44,826 nt of DNA from Allobosea sp. Root483D1 (lineage in GTDB: Bacteria > Pseudomonadota > Alphaproteobacteria > Rhizobiales > Beijerinckiaceae), in NCBI RefSeq assembly GCF_001429505.1, contig NZ_LMJW01000023.1:117580-162405 (forward strand), in the 5' to 3' direction. The translations under genes were made by a program, and so were the position numbers. The notes beneath the pieces were generated by a model, which saw only the letters and a program-made list of their open reading frames with translations, ran no database searches and was not told where the DNA came from. This document shows positions 8,758-16,640 of this stretch, one piece after another. Every line of letters begins with the position of its first letter. Positions within the stretch are counted from its first letter, which is position 1.

Positions 8758-9699
8758 ATGAACGCAACGCGGGCACGGCTGGGTCAACAAGCGTCGCGCC
8801 CGGCAAAACGGGCGCGACTGAAGTTCGCGCTTTTGCGGACGCCAGGGCGATCGCTTGCCCCCTCAAATGACGCGGCGCTCGCATTGTTCGTACGCGCGGC
8901 GGAAGGCATGGGGATCGAGGCGGAACTCATCACCGCGGCCGACCTTCCTCGCTTGGAGCAGTTCGACGGGCTGCTAATCCGGGATCACACGCGGATCGAC
9001 AACTACACATTCGCGTTCGCACAACGGGCTGCGGAGCTGGGGATCGCGCTGGTCGACGATCCAGTATCGATGCAGGGCTGCAGCTCGAAACTCCGCCAGG
9101 CCAAACTATTTGAAGCCCATGGCGTACCGACCCCCAAAACGCTGGTGCTGACCCGCGAAACGCTTCCCATCGTCCCTGCGCTGCTGGGCCTGCCCTGTGT
9201 CATCAAGGAACCGGAGAGCTCATTCTCGCGTGGTGTGCATTGCGTGGCAAGCGAAGCCGAATTGGTCGAGCTGGTAACGGCACTTCTGGCGCATACGCCA
9301 GCCCTGATCGCGCAAGAGTTTCTGCCGACCGGCTTCGACTGGCGAATAGGACTGGTTGACCGACAGGCGATCTTCGCGTGCCGCTACCATATGGTGCCCG
9401 GCCATTGGCAGGTCGTGCGAGACGCCGGCACCCCGGAATATTGCGAGGGCCGAACCGAGGCTGTTGCGTTGGGCGATGTGCCGGCCGCGGTCCTCGCTTC
9501 TGCGAGGCTTGCGGGCGATGCAATTGGCGACGGCTTTTACGGTGTCGACGTGAAGGATCTCGACGAACGATGCGTGGTGATCGAGGTGAACGACAATCCG
9601 AATGTGGATGCGGGTCATGAGGATGGCGTGGCCGGGCCGGAGCTTTACGAGGCCGTCATCGGGACGATTGCGCGCCGGGCGTTTGGAGCGGGGCGGTGA
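8758..9699 (+). CDS. RimK-like ATP-grasp ligase
   Basis: ATP-grasp protein of about 313 residues related to RimK (ribosomal protein S6 glutamate ligase family), which joins amino acids to carboxylates with ATP. Visible motifs are an ATP-binding lysine segment (PCVIKEPESSFSRGVH), the hinge region LIAQEFLPTGFDWRIGLV, and the metal-binding end motif VIEVNDNPNVDAGHED. The N-terminal domain (KFALLRTPGRSLAPSNDAAL) is the pre-ATP-grasp part. A TTG 21 bp upstream (8737) is an alternative start; neither start has an ideal ribosome site. The stop codon overlaps the GTG of the next gene by four bases, so the two are translationally coupled. The pairing of RimK-like and GCS2-like ligases is known from comparative genomics as a predicted peptide or amino-acid-conjugate pathway; the product here is unknown. 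Confidence 0.87.
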   Translation: MNATRARLGQQASRPAKRARLKFALLRTPGRSLAPSNDAALALFVRAAEGMGIEAELITAADLPRLEQFDGLLIRDHTRIDNYTFAFAQRAAELGIALVDDPVSMQGCSSKLRQAKLFEAHGVPTPKTLVLTRETLPIVPALLGLPCVIKEPESSFSRGVHCVASEAELVELVTALLAHTPALIAQEFLPTGFDWRIGLVDRQAIFACRYHMVPGHWQVVRDAGTPEYCEGRTEAVALGDVPAAVLASARLAGDAIGDGFYGVDVKDLDERCVVIEVNDNPNVDAGHEDGVAGPELYEAVIGTIARRAFGAGR

Positions 9700-10862
9700 C
9701 GATTTACCGGGCTTTCGAGCGGGTGGGTATCGAGATCGAATATGCGATCGTCGCCCGGGACGATTTGGCCTGCCTGCCGATCGCAGATTGGGTCCTGCAG
9801 ACGGCGCGTGCGCCTATGGGTCTCGCCTGGTCGAACGAATTCACCGCTCACGTCCTCGAGCTTAAGACGACGGAGCCGCCCCATAGCCTGGCCGGTCTAG
9901 TGCAGCCGGCGCAGAGCGCAATCGCGGCGATGAACCGGATGTTGCGTGACCATGGAGCGCAGCTGATGCCGGGCGCGATGCATCCGCTGTTGAACCCGCG
10001 AGACGCGCGACCCTGGGTCGATGACCCCCACGGGATCTATGCAGCGTACCGACGCATATTCGAAACCTCCGCGCATGGCTTCGCCAATCTGCAGAGCATT
10101 CACATCAACCTCCCCTTTGCCGATGACGAAGAGTTCGCGCGGCTGCATGAGGCCGTCCGCTTGGTATTGCCCATCATTCCAGCGCTGGCGGCGAGTTCCC
10201 CTGTGATCGAGGGGCGATTGGCCGGGGCGAAGGATTATCGGCTGATCGCCTATCGCGACAACGCGAAGGAATATCCGTTGGTCGCCGGCGATATCATTCC
10301 GCCGCGCATCGCGACGCCGGCGCAGTACCACGCGCAAATACTCGATCCCCTCTATGACAGCCTTGCGGACGCCGATCGGGAGGGCGTGTTGCGTCATCCC
10401 TGGCTCAATTCCCGCGGAGCGATTCCGCGCTTCGACCGCAATGCCGTCGAAATCCGTTTGACCGACACGCAGGAGAGTGTGGCGGCCGACCTTGCGGTGG
10501 CGCAGGCGATCGTCGGCGTCGTCAGACGTCTTTACGACGATGAGCGGTTGTTGCGGGTTTCCATCGCAACGGAGACGCTGGTCCGGATTCTCGGTGACTG
10601 CATGGTCAAGGGCGAGGAGGCCATCATCACCGCGCCGGATTATCTCGACATGCTCGGGAGCGGGTCGGCGAGCAGCGCCAGAGCGATCTGGTGCCTATCG
10701 CTGGCGGGAAGCGAGGTTGAGGCTTGTGCGCCCCTTCGGGCTGGGACATTGGCGACGCGGCTTGAAAAGGCGTTGGGAGACTGCCCCTCGATGGAGCGGA
10801 TCTGCGGCGTCTATCAGGAGCTCTGCGACTGCCTTGAGAGGGGGACGCTCTTTCGGGCTTAG
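9696..10862 (+). CDS. Glutamate-cysteine ligase family 2 (GCS2) carboxylate-amine ligase
   Basis: A 388-residue protein of the GCS2/YbdK family, which forms gamma-glutamyl-type amide bonds using ATP. Motifs seen are GIEIEYAIV near the N terminus (the acidic E-x-E metal site), ELKTTEPPHS, the NLQSIHINLPF segment, KDYRLIAYRDNAKEY, and the C-terminal NAVEIRLTDTQES. It starts with GTG inside the end of the ATP-grasp gene (GTGA overlap), a strong sign of joint function. No glutathione synthetase accompanies it and its partner is RimK-like, so glutathione synthesis is less likely than a separate conjugate. A weak hairpin with a short T run follows at 10897, then repeat C and the converging iclR gene. 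Confidence 0.88.
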   Translation: MTIYRAFERVGIEIEYAIVARDDLACLPIADWVLQTARAPMGLAWSNEFTAHVLELKTTEPPHSLAGLVQPAQSAIAAMNRMLRDHGAQLMPGAMHPLLNPRDARPWVDDPHGIYAAYRRIFETSAHGFANLQSIHINLPFADDEEFARLHEAVRLVLPIIPALAASSPVIEGRLAGAKDYRLIAYRDNAKEYPLVAGDIIPPRIATPAQYHAQILDPLYDSLADADREGVLRHPWLNSRGAIPRFDRNAVEIRLTDTQESVAADLAVAQAIVGVVRRLYDDERLLRVSIATETLVRILGDCMVKGEEAIITAPDYLDMLGSGSASSARAIWCLSLAGSEVEACAPLRAGTLATRLEKALGDCPSMERICGVYQELCDCLERGTLFRA

Positions 10863-10896
10863 GGGCAGCGGTGATTGATTTTGCAGGTACAGAAGC

Positions 10897-10917
10897 GCCG
10901 CCGGATGCGCGGCTTTT
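10897..10917 (+). terminator. Possible weak intrinsic terminator after the ligase pair
   Basis: Five-base stem GCCGC / GCGGC (10897-10901 with 10909-10913), seven-base loop, followed by TTTT. Short stem, so only a candidate. Confidence 0.35.
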
Positions 10918-11039
10918 CATGCCGGCCGCCTAAAGCCGCCGATCGCGAGTGCGGCGAGTCCTCGTTAAGTGGCAAACGTTAGGTGCGGAGTCATATGACG
11001 GCGCAGCCAGGCGCTTCATCGCCTTGTGCAGGCGGGGTA

Positions 11040-11087
11040 ATGTCTGCTTCCGGGCGGTTACTGAATGTCCGGTCGTGGCGCGTTTCG
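11040..11087 (+). repeat. Intergenic repeat copy C (25-nt-spaced GTCCG family)
   Basis: GTCTG box at 11042 and GTCCG at 11067, then GTCG and TGGCGC. It lies between the ends of the converging GCS2 and iclR genes. The rest of 10863-11103 shows only the small hairpin noted above. Confidence 0.7.
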
Positions 11088-11103
11088 ACATCTCAAAGGA
11101 AGC

Positions 11104-11919
11104 TCATTCAGAGGTAGAAACATCGGCCCGATACATTTTTGTTCCTATTGATAACTTGTTCGCCAAAGCTCTGCTGGCGTCAGCCAGTGCGGCGAGATGT
11201 TGCGGCAGCTTGTCACCCATGATCCGTTGTAGCGGACCGGTCATGCCGACCGAATAGAGAACGAGACCGTCGCTCTGGCGGACTGGTACCGCGATCGCCG
11301 CCAAGCCTTCATCGATCTCGCCGATACAAGTGGCATAGCCGCGATCGCGAACGCGTGCGAATTCCTCCCTGATCCAAGCCTCGTCGCTTCGGGTATTCAC
11401 AGTGAGCTTAGGCAGCTCCACAGCGAGGGCTTGGCGGATCAAAGCCTCGTCCTGATAGGCAATAATAGCCTTGCCGGTCGCCGCAGCATGCGGGGGCATC
11501 TCGATGCCGGGTTGGACGTAGCTGCGCCAGCGTACCTCGGGAGCCTGCGACACGGCCACCAGGACACGGCTGCCCACAAGCTTTGTGAGATAGCAGGCCT
11601 CGCCTGAATCGTCGGCGAGCGCAGCAAGAATTGGGCGCACCAGCACCTCGAGCCAGCCATCATCGGCCGTTGCATGAAGGATGCGCGAAAGCCGCGGCCC
11701 GACGGAATAAGCGCGCCCGCCTTGCCCGCCTGTGGCGAGCTCGGCCTTGACCAGTCCTTTCAACAACCTGTGTGCGGTCGTCTTGGGCAGATCGGACAGA
11801 GCAGCCACGTCCGCGAGCGCAAGCTGGCTCGGGAAGGCCGCAATGATCTCCAGCAGCCTAAGATAGCGTTCCAGCGGGCTGTCCGGGTCCGTCTGATCAG
11901 TCAACTGAACCTCCATCAC
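11104..11919 (-). CDS. IclR-family transcriptional regulator
   Basis: A 271-residue protein with the usual IclR plan: winged HTH at about residues 15-75 (ALADVAALSDLPKTTAHRLL, GLVKAELA) and a C-terminal GAF-like effector domain (PPHAAATGKAIIAY; GEIDEGLAAIAVPV). It is divergent from the liv-aminotransferase-hyu operon starting at 12079 and is the obvious candidate to control it. A perfect inverted repeat TTCCG-N5-CGGAA just downstream of a strong promoter (see 11929 and 11980) fits repression of the operon, relieved by a ligand that could be the transported compound. The start at 11919 has a second in-frame ATG one codon later. Confidence 0.94.
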   Translation of the reverse strand: MMEVQLTDQTDPDSPLERYLRLLEIIAAFPSQLALADVAALSDLPKTTAHRLLKGLVKAELATGGQGGRAYSVGPRLSRILHATADDGWLEVLVRPILAALADDSGEACYLTKLVGSRVLVAVSQAPEVRWRSYVQPGIEMPPHAAATGKAIIAYQDEALIRQALAVELPKLTVNTRSDEAWIREEFARVRDRGYATCIGEIDEGLAAIAVPVRQSDGLVLYSVGMTGPLQRIMGDKLPQHLAALADASRALANKLSIGTKMYRADVSTSE

Positions 11920-11928
11920 CGAACCCGG

Positions 11929-11957
11929 TTGACAGGGTCGGGGAGCGCTTCTACGCT
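11929..11957 (+). promoter_or_regulatory. Sigma-70-type promoter for the liv-hyu operon
   Basis: Consensus -35 TTGACA at 11929-11934, a 17-bp spacer, and -10 TACGCT at 11952-11957, pointing at the livJ-like gene. Predicted transcription would start near 11964, about 115 bp before the ATG. Confidence 0.6.
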
Positions 11958-11979
11958 CATATCGATTTACGGGATGATA

Positions 11980-11994
11980 TTCCGAAAATCGGAA
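11980..11994. promoter_or_regulatory. Probable IclR operator (inverted repeat)
   Basis: Perfect inverted repeat TTCCG-AAAAT-CGGAA lying in the iclR/livJ intergenic region, about 16 bp downstream of the predicted transcription start. IclR proteins commonly bind such 15-bp palindromes; a site downstream of the promoter fits repression. The assignment is inference. Confidence 0.55.
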
Positions 11995-12078
11995 CTAGTC
12001 AAGCAAGCTGCGCGGCGAAAACTGGGGCGACCCGGCCCGCGCAAGGCGCATCCAACGCGATGTCAGAGGGGACGAGCG

Positions 12079-13227
12079 ATGACGATGACGAGGAAGGGGT
12101 TTCTGCGGCTCGCGCTGGCCGCGAGTGTCGTTCCGGCAGGCGCAGGACCAGCCTGGGCTCAGCAGGGCGACATCGTGGTGGGTGCCACCGTTCCGATCAC
12201 TGGACCGCTGTCGCTGACCGGGAAGCAGTATCATAATGCGCTGCAGCTGGCCGAGCAGGACATCAATGCTGCGGGCGGCGTGAATGGCCGCAAGATCAAG
12301 CTCGTGTTCGAAGACACGCAGGCCTCGAACAGTACGGCTGTCAACGCCTTCATGAAGTTGGCGCAGGAGACCAAGCCTTCCTTCTATTTCCTGTCGAGCT
12401 ACTCGACACAGAACCTCGCCACGTCGCCCGAACTCAAGAAGATCGGCGTGCCGGCCATGTATGCCGGCGGGGCCGACGTGGTTGCCGAGGGCGGCAACGA
12501 GTGGCTGTTCCGGGTGCGGCCGGCCGATGCGGTTTCGGCACGCGGCATGGTCGAGGCGGCGAAGCTTCTCAATGCGAAGAAGCCGGGAATCATCTTCATT
12601 CAGAATGATTTCGGCCAGGGTGGCGCGCAGATTGCCGCCAAGCAGTTCGAGGCCGCCGGAACGCCGGTCGTCGGCATGGAAGCTTATGGTCAGAACGACA
12701 AGGACTTCTCCGCCCAGATGCTCAGCCTGCGCGGCAAGGGCGCCGACGTCATCCTGCTGTTCAACTATCCTCAGGACGGCGCCCTCCTCCTGCGGCAGGC
12801 CAAGATGCTGGGTCTGAAGATGCCGCTGGTGACCTCTTCGGCAGCACTCGTTCCCGCCGCGCTGCAGCTGATCTCGCCGGCGGACCTGGAGAATGTTTGG
12901 GGCGTGGTGGACGCCTATATGGACCCCAGCGTCGGGGGGCGCATGAAGGATTTCGTCGAGCGCTACAAGAAAGCCTTCGGAATCGATCCGGATCCTTATG
13001 GTCTCGCCTATTACGACGGCGCCTTGATCATGGCCGAAGGCATGCGGAAAGTCGGACTCGATCCCAAGGCGCTGCGAGACTGGCTGGCGAAGCTGCAGGG
13101 CTGGCCGGGGATTGGTCACGTCTACAACTTCGACGCGAAGGGCAATGGTGTGAACGACCTCGCCATCGTCAAGGCCAAGCCGGGCACCAAGACGCTTGAG
13201 CTCGTCAAGGCGGTCAAGCTCGACTGA
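12079..13227 (+). CDS. livJ: Branched-chain-amino-acid-type ABC substrate-binding protein
   Basis: A 382-residue LivJ-type periplasmic binding protein. It has a long signal peptide with a basic start (MTMTRKGFLRLALAASVVP, ending near PAWAQQ), which resembles a Tat/Sec leader without the twin Arg. The mature protein starts GDIVVGATVPITGPLSLTG and carries the usual VFEDTQASNSTAVNAF segment of the two-lobed binding fold. The ATG at 12079 is preceded by GAGGGGACGAG, a good ribosome site; upstream in-frame starts lie in the promoter region and are rejected. It is the first gene of livJHMGF-aminotransferase-hyuBA. Family members bind branched-chain amino acids, amides, urea or aromatic compounds; with hyuBA downstream the ligand may be a hydantoin, lactam or unusual amino acid. 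Confidence 0.92.
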   Translation: MTMTRKGFLRLALAASVVPAGAGPAWAQQGDIVVGATVPITGPLSLTGKQYHNALQLAEQDINAAGGVNGRKIKLVFEDTQASNSTAVNAFMKLAQETKPSFYFLSSYSTQNLATSPELKKIGVPAMYAGGADVVAEGGNEWLFRVRPADAVSARGMVEAAKLLNAKKPGIIFIQNDFGQGGAQIAAKQFEAAGTPVVGMEAYGQNDKDFSAQMLSLRGKGADVILLFNYPQDGALLLRQAKMLGLKMPLVTSSAALVPAALQLISPADLENVWGVVDAYMDPSVGGRMKDFVERYKKAFGIDPDPYGLAYYDGALIMAEGMRKVGLDPKALRDWLAKLQGWPGIGHVYNFDAKGNGVNDLAIVKAKPGTKTLELVKAVKLD

Positions 13228-13241
13228 CCCCGCAATGGCAA

Positions 13242-13276
13242 GGCCGGTCCAGTCAGCCTTGTGCGTCTGGCCGGCC
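13242..13276 (+). promoter_or_regulatory. Intra-operon hairpin between livJ and livH
   Basis: GGCCGGTCCAG (13242-13252) pairs with CTGGCCGGCC (13267-13276) with one bulge. There is no T run, so it is more likely to stabilise the livJ mRNA or reduce downstream expression than to terminate fully. This is inference from common ABC-operon design, where binding protein is needed in excess. Confidence 0.4.
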
Positions 13277-13347
13277 CGGCTTCCCGAAATCGCTGCTGCG
13301 AGCCCTCGCTGGCAGTCGCGAAGATCGATCGAGACCGCGAGCGGATC

Positions 13348-14223
13348 ATGGCCGACTTCATCCAATTGTTTGTCAACGGGCTGGCGCTCGGCAGCGTGTA
13401 TGCGCTCGCGGCGATCGGCTTCGTCATCGTCTATTCCGCCACGGGTGTGGTGAACTTCGCGGCCGGGCAATTCGTGATGTTCGGTACCTTCGCCGGCGTT
13501 GCCATGCTCGCCAATGCCGGCCTGCCCTGGCCGGTCGGCTACGCCGCGGCGCTGCTCGCGATGGCCGCATTCGGCGCCTTGTTCTTCGCTATCGTCTACC
13601 TGCCCTTGCGGACGAGCCCCGTCGTCACCGTGATCATCGGGACGGTCGCCGTCGGAATCGTCATGCAGAATGCGGCGCTGCTCGGCTTCGGGTCGTGGCC
13701 GTTTCGGCTGGCATCACCGCTCGAGGGCGTCACGATCGACATTGCCGGCGCCGCGATCACGGCTCATGCCGCAATGGTCGTGGTGGTGACCGGGCTGCTC
13801 GTCGGCCTGATCTGGCTGTTGTTCTATCGCACGGCGCTCGGGATCGGCATGCGTGCTGTCGCGCAGGATGCCGAGGCTGCCCGGCTGATGGGACTGAACG
13901 TAAATTTGCTGCTGGCCCTATCCTGGATCCTCGCGGCTGTGCTCGCCGGCATCGCCGGGCTGCTGCTTGGACCGATGTGGTTCGCAGACGTCAACATGGG
14001 CGATCCGATTGCGCTCAAAGCCTTCGCGGCGACGATCATCGGCGGCTTCGGCAGCCTGCCCGGGGCGATCGCCGGCGGCCTCTTCGTCGGCCTGACCGAG
14101 CTGCTCGGGGCCTCCTATCTCTCCTCCGCGTATAAGGATCTGATCGCCTTCGTCGTCATGATTCTGTTCCTGCTGGTGCGCCCACAAGGCGTGTTCGGCG
14201 AACGCATCCAGGACAGGGGCTAA
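13348..14223 (+). CDS. livH: LivH-type ABC transporter permease
   Basis: A 291-residue inner-membrane permease of the LivH family with about eight hydrophobic segments. It shows the typical start FIQLFVNGLALGSVYALAAI and the EAA-like loop GIGMRAVAQDAEAARLMGLN that contacts the ATPases. The ATG at 13348 begins the family-conserved region; longer in-frame starts upstream run through the intergenic hairpin and are rejected. The next gene starts 5 bp after its stop, so the permeases are co-translated. Works with LivM as the membrane channel for the ligand delivered by the 12079 gene product. Confidence 0.92.
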   Translation: MADFIQLFVNGLALGSVYALAAIGFVIVYSATGVVNFAAGQFVMFGTFAGVAMLANAGLPWPVGYAAALLAMAAFGALFFAIVYLPLRTSPVVTVIIGTVAVGIVMQNAALLGFGSWPFRLASPLEGVTIDIAGAAITAHAAMVVVVTGLLVGLIWLLFYRTALGIGMRAVAQDAEAARLMGLNVNLLLALSWILAAVLAGIAGLLLGPMWFADVNMGDPIALKAFAATIIGGFGSLPGAIAGGLFVGLTELLGASYLSSAYKDLIAFVVMILFLLVRPQGVFGERIQDRG

Positions 14224-14227
14224 TCCC

Positions 14228-15187
14228 GTGCGCCGATATGACAGTCTTATCATCGCGGCGGCCATCGTCGTGCTCGGTGGCCTCCTCTCCCTGGTGCTGG
14301 CCGACTACAGGCTGCGGCTGCTGAACGTCTCGGTCATTTCGGCGATCGCCGTGATCGGCTTTAATTTCGCGTTCGGCCTGGCGGGACTGATCTCCCTCGG
14401 CCACGCGGCCTTTGTCGGGCTCGGGGCCTACACCCTGGCGATCCTGACCACAGCGCTTGGATGGTCGCCCTGGCTGGCGATCCCGGTCGCGATCCTGGTG
14501 ACGACAGTGTTCGCCGGGATGATCGGTTATCCGTTGCTGCGTCTGCGCGGGCATTATCTCGCCCTTGCGACGCTCGGGCTGAACGTCAGCTTCACCATCG
14601 TCGTGACCAACTGGATCACGCTGACGGGGGGCACCAACGGCATCTCCGGCATTCCCGAGCTTCGCCTGGGCGGCTTTGCCTTCAACGATGAGCGGCGCTT
14701 CCTCTGGCTCGGCCTGGTGCTGCTCGCGCTCTGCGCCGCCTTTGCGATCACCCTTCAGCGGTCACGGCACGGCCGCGCCATGATGGCGGTGCGGGACGAC
14801 GAAACCGCGGCACGGATGACCGGCATCGACGTGACCCGGGTCAAGATCACGGCTTTGTGCCTGTCGGCGGCCTTCGCCGCGCTTTCGGGCACCTTGTTCG
14901 CCGCGCATGTCCGCTTCGTCGCGCCGGAGGACTTCAATTACGCACACTCGATCATCTACCTCGCGATGCTGATCGTGGGGGGCGAGGGCGCTGTTGCGGG
15001 TGCGGTGATCGGCGCCGCGCTGCTCACCTTCCTGCCGGAGTGGCTACGGTTTCTCGGCGACGCCTATCTCGCCTTCTTTGGCCTGATGCTTCTCGCCATT
15101 CTGGTCTTTCTGCCCACCGGCCTAGTCGGCCTCACCGGCCGCCTGCGCAGGCTCGGTTGGGGCGCCAAGGTGGAGAGGACACCATGA
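14228..15187 (+). CDS. livM: LivM-type ABC transporter permease
   Basis: A 319-residue second permease of the LivM family, starting with GTG at 14228. Conserved pieces include GFNFAFGLAGLISLGHAAFV and the ATPase-contact loop GRAMMAVRDDETAARMTGID. Membrane segments are spread over the whole protein. The stop codon overlaps the next ATG (ATGA at 15184), so livM and livG are translationally coupled. The N terminus has a short basic stretch (RRYDS) before the first membrane segment. Confidence 0.92.
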   Translation: MRRYDSLIIAAAIVVLGGLLSLVLADYRLRLLNVSVISAIAVIGFNFAFGLAGLISLGHAAFVGLGAYTLAILTTALGWSPWLAIPVAILVTTVFAGMIGYPLLRLRGHYLALATLGLNVSFTIVVTNWITLTGGTNGISGIPELRLGGFAFNDERRFLWLGLVLLALCAAFAITLQRSRHGRAMMAVRDDETAARMTGIDVTRVKITALCLSAAFAALSGTLFAAHVRFVAPEDFNYAHSIIYLAMLIVGGEGAVAGAVIGAALLTFLPEWLRFLGDAYLAFFGLMLLAILVFLPTGLVGLTGRLRRLGWGAKVERTP

Positions 15188-15921
15188 CGCTGCTGCAAGC
15201 CACCGCCATCTCCAAGCGCTTTGGCGGACTGATGGCCCTCTCCGAAGTCGACTTCACCGTGGCGCCGGGAGAGTTCGTCGCCGTGATCGGCCCCAACGGC
15301 GCCGGCAAATCGACCTTCCTCAACGTGCTGACCGGCTTGACTCTGCCTAGTGCCGGCAACGTGCAGTTCGACGGGCGCGACATCACAAGAGCGCCCACCC
15401 ATGGCCGGATTCGCGCCGGGCTCGGCCGGACCTTCCAGCACGGCCGTCTCTTCTCACGCCTGTCCGTGCTCGAGAACGTCATGACCGGTGCCGCAATCCG
15501 CACGGACCGCAGCGAAAGCCAGCTGCGCGAGGCTTCGCTGGGCATGCTGGACAGGATGGGACTGGCGGATGAAGCGAAACGACCCATCGACTCGCTCTCC
15601 TACGGCCAGCGCCGCATGGTGGAGCTCTGCCGGGCGCTGGCCTGCGGGCCGAGGGTGCTGTTGCTCGACGAGCCGGCCGCCGGGCTCAACTCCGGAGAGG
15701 TCGAGCTGCTGATGGCACGGCTCATCGCCCTGCGCGCCGAGCATGAACTCGCCGTCGTCCTCATCGAGCACAACATGGGGATGGTCATGCGGCTGGCCGA
15801 GCGCATCCTCGTGCTCAATTTCGGCTGCCGCATCGCCGAGGGAACGCCTGCGAAAGTGCAATCCGATCCCGCCGTTCTCTCGGCATATCTGGGCGAGGGC
15901 TACAACAATGCTCGCGACTGA
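15184..15921 (+). CDS. livG: LivG-type ABC transporter ATPase
   Basis: A 245-residue ATPase. Walker A is GPNGAGKSTFLN (about residues 38-49), the LivG-type variant signature is SYGQRRMVELCRALA, Walker B is VLLLDEPAAGLN, and the H-loop follows in VVLIEHNMGMVM. The ATG at 15184 overlaps livM by four bases. Pairs with LivF on the cytoplasmic side to power import through LivHM. Its end overlaps the next gene by 14 bp. Confidence 0.94.
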   Translation: MTLLQATAISKRFGGLMALSEVDFTVAPGEFVAVIGPNGAGKSTFLNVLTGLTLPSAGNVQFDGRDITRAPTHGRIRAGLGRTFQHGRLFSRLSVLENVMTGAAIRTDRSESQLREASLGMLDRMGLADEAKRPIDSLSYGQRRMVELCRALACGPRVLLLDEPAAGLNSGEVELLMARLIALRAEHELAVVLIEHNMGMVMRLAERILVLNFGCRIAEGTPAKVQSDPAVLSAYLGEGYNNARD

Positions 15922-16615
15922 CAATCTCGTCGTCGCCTATGGCGGCAGCGTCGCTCTGCACGGCATCTCGATGCATGTCGGATCGGGCGAGACCGTCGCG
16001 CTGATCGGGGCAAACGGGGCCGGGAAGACAACCCTGCTTCGCGGCATATCGGGACTGAATCCGATCCGGTCCGGCTCGATCCGCTTCGACGGACAAACGC
16101 TCGGAACGCTTGCGAGCGAGAAGCGCGTCAGGCTCGGCATCGCGCAGGCGCCAGAGGGGCGCAGGATCTTCCCGGGCCTGACGGTCGAGGAGAACCTCAT
16201 TCTCGGCACGACGCCGTGGCGCCGCTGGGGCCAGTCGCCGGCAAAGGATCTCGAACGGGTCTTCGATCTGTTCCCGCGGCTGAAGGAGCGGCGCACCCAG
16301 CTTGGCTGGTCGCTCTCTGGTGGCGAGCAGCAAATGCTGGCGATCGGCCGCGCCCTGATGGCGCGACCGCGACTCTTGCTGCTCGACGAACCCTCGCTCG
16401 GCCTGGCTCCCCGCCTGGCGGAGGAGGTCTACGAGCGCATTAGGGAGATCGCAGCGGCGGGGCTGACCATCCTCGTCGTCGAGCAGAACACCGTTCTGGC
16501 GCTTGCCGTGGCCGATCGTGGCTACGTGCTCGAGAACGGCCGCGTCGTACTCGAAGGCAGCGCCGCCGAGCTGAAACAGGATGCACGCGTCCGTGAAGCC
16601 TATCTCGGCCGCTGA
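15908..16615 (+). CDS. livF: LivF-type ABC transporter ATPase
   Basis: A 235-residue ATPase, full length for LivF. Walker A is GANGAGKTTLLR, the family-typical QAPEGRRIFPGLTVEENL follows, the signature is LSGGEQQMLAIGRALM, and Walker B is LLLLDEPSLGLAP. It starts at ATG 15908 inside the end of livG. It completes a full five-part Liv transporter in the order J-H-M-G-F. The aminotransferase gene starts 25 bp after the stop. Confidence 0.94.
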   Translation: MLATDNLVVAYGGSVALHGISMHVGSGETVALIGANGAGKTTLLRGISGLNPIRSGSIRFDGQTLGTLASEKRVRLGIAQAPEGRRIFPGLTVEENLILGTTPWRRWGQSPAKDLERVFDLFPRLKERRTQLGWSLSGGEQQMLAIGRALMARPRLLLLDEPSLGLAPRLAEEVYERIREIAAAGLTILVVEQNTVLALAVADRGYVLENGRVVLEGSAAELKQDARVREAYLGR

Positions 16616-16640
16616 GCGAGACGTTTGAAGGAGACGATCG

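Noticed and set aside
11995..13470. A 491-codon minus-strand frame opposite livJ
   Set aside because: Mirror frame; livJ is well supported by signal peptide and motifs.
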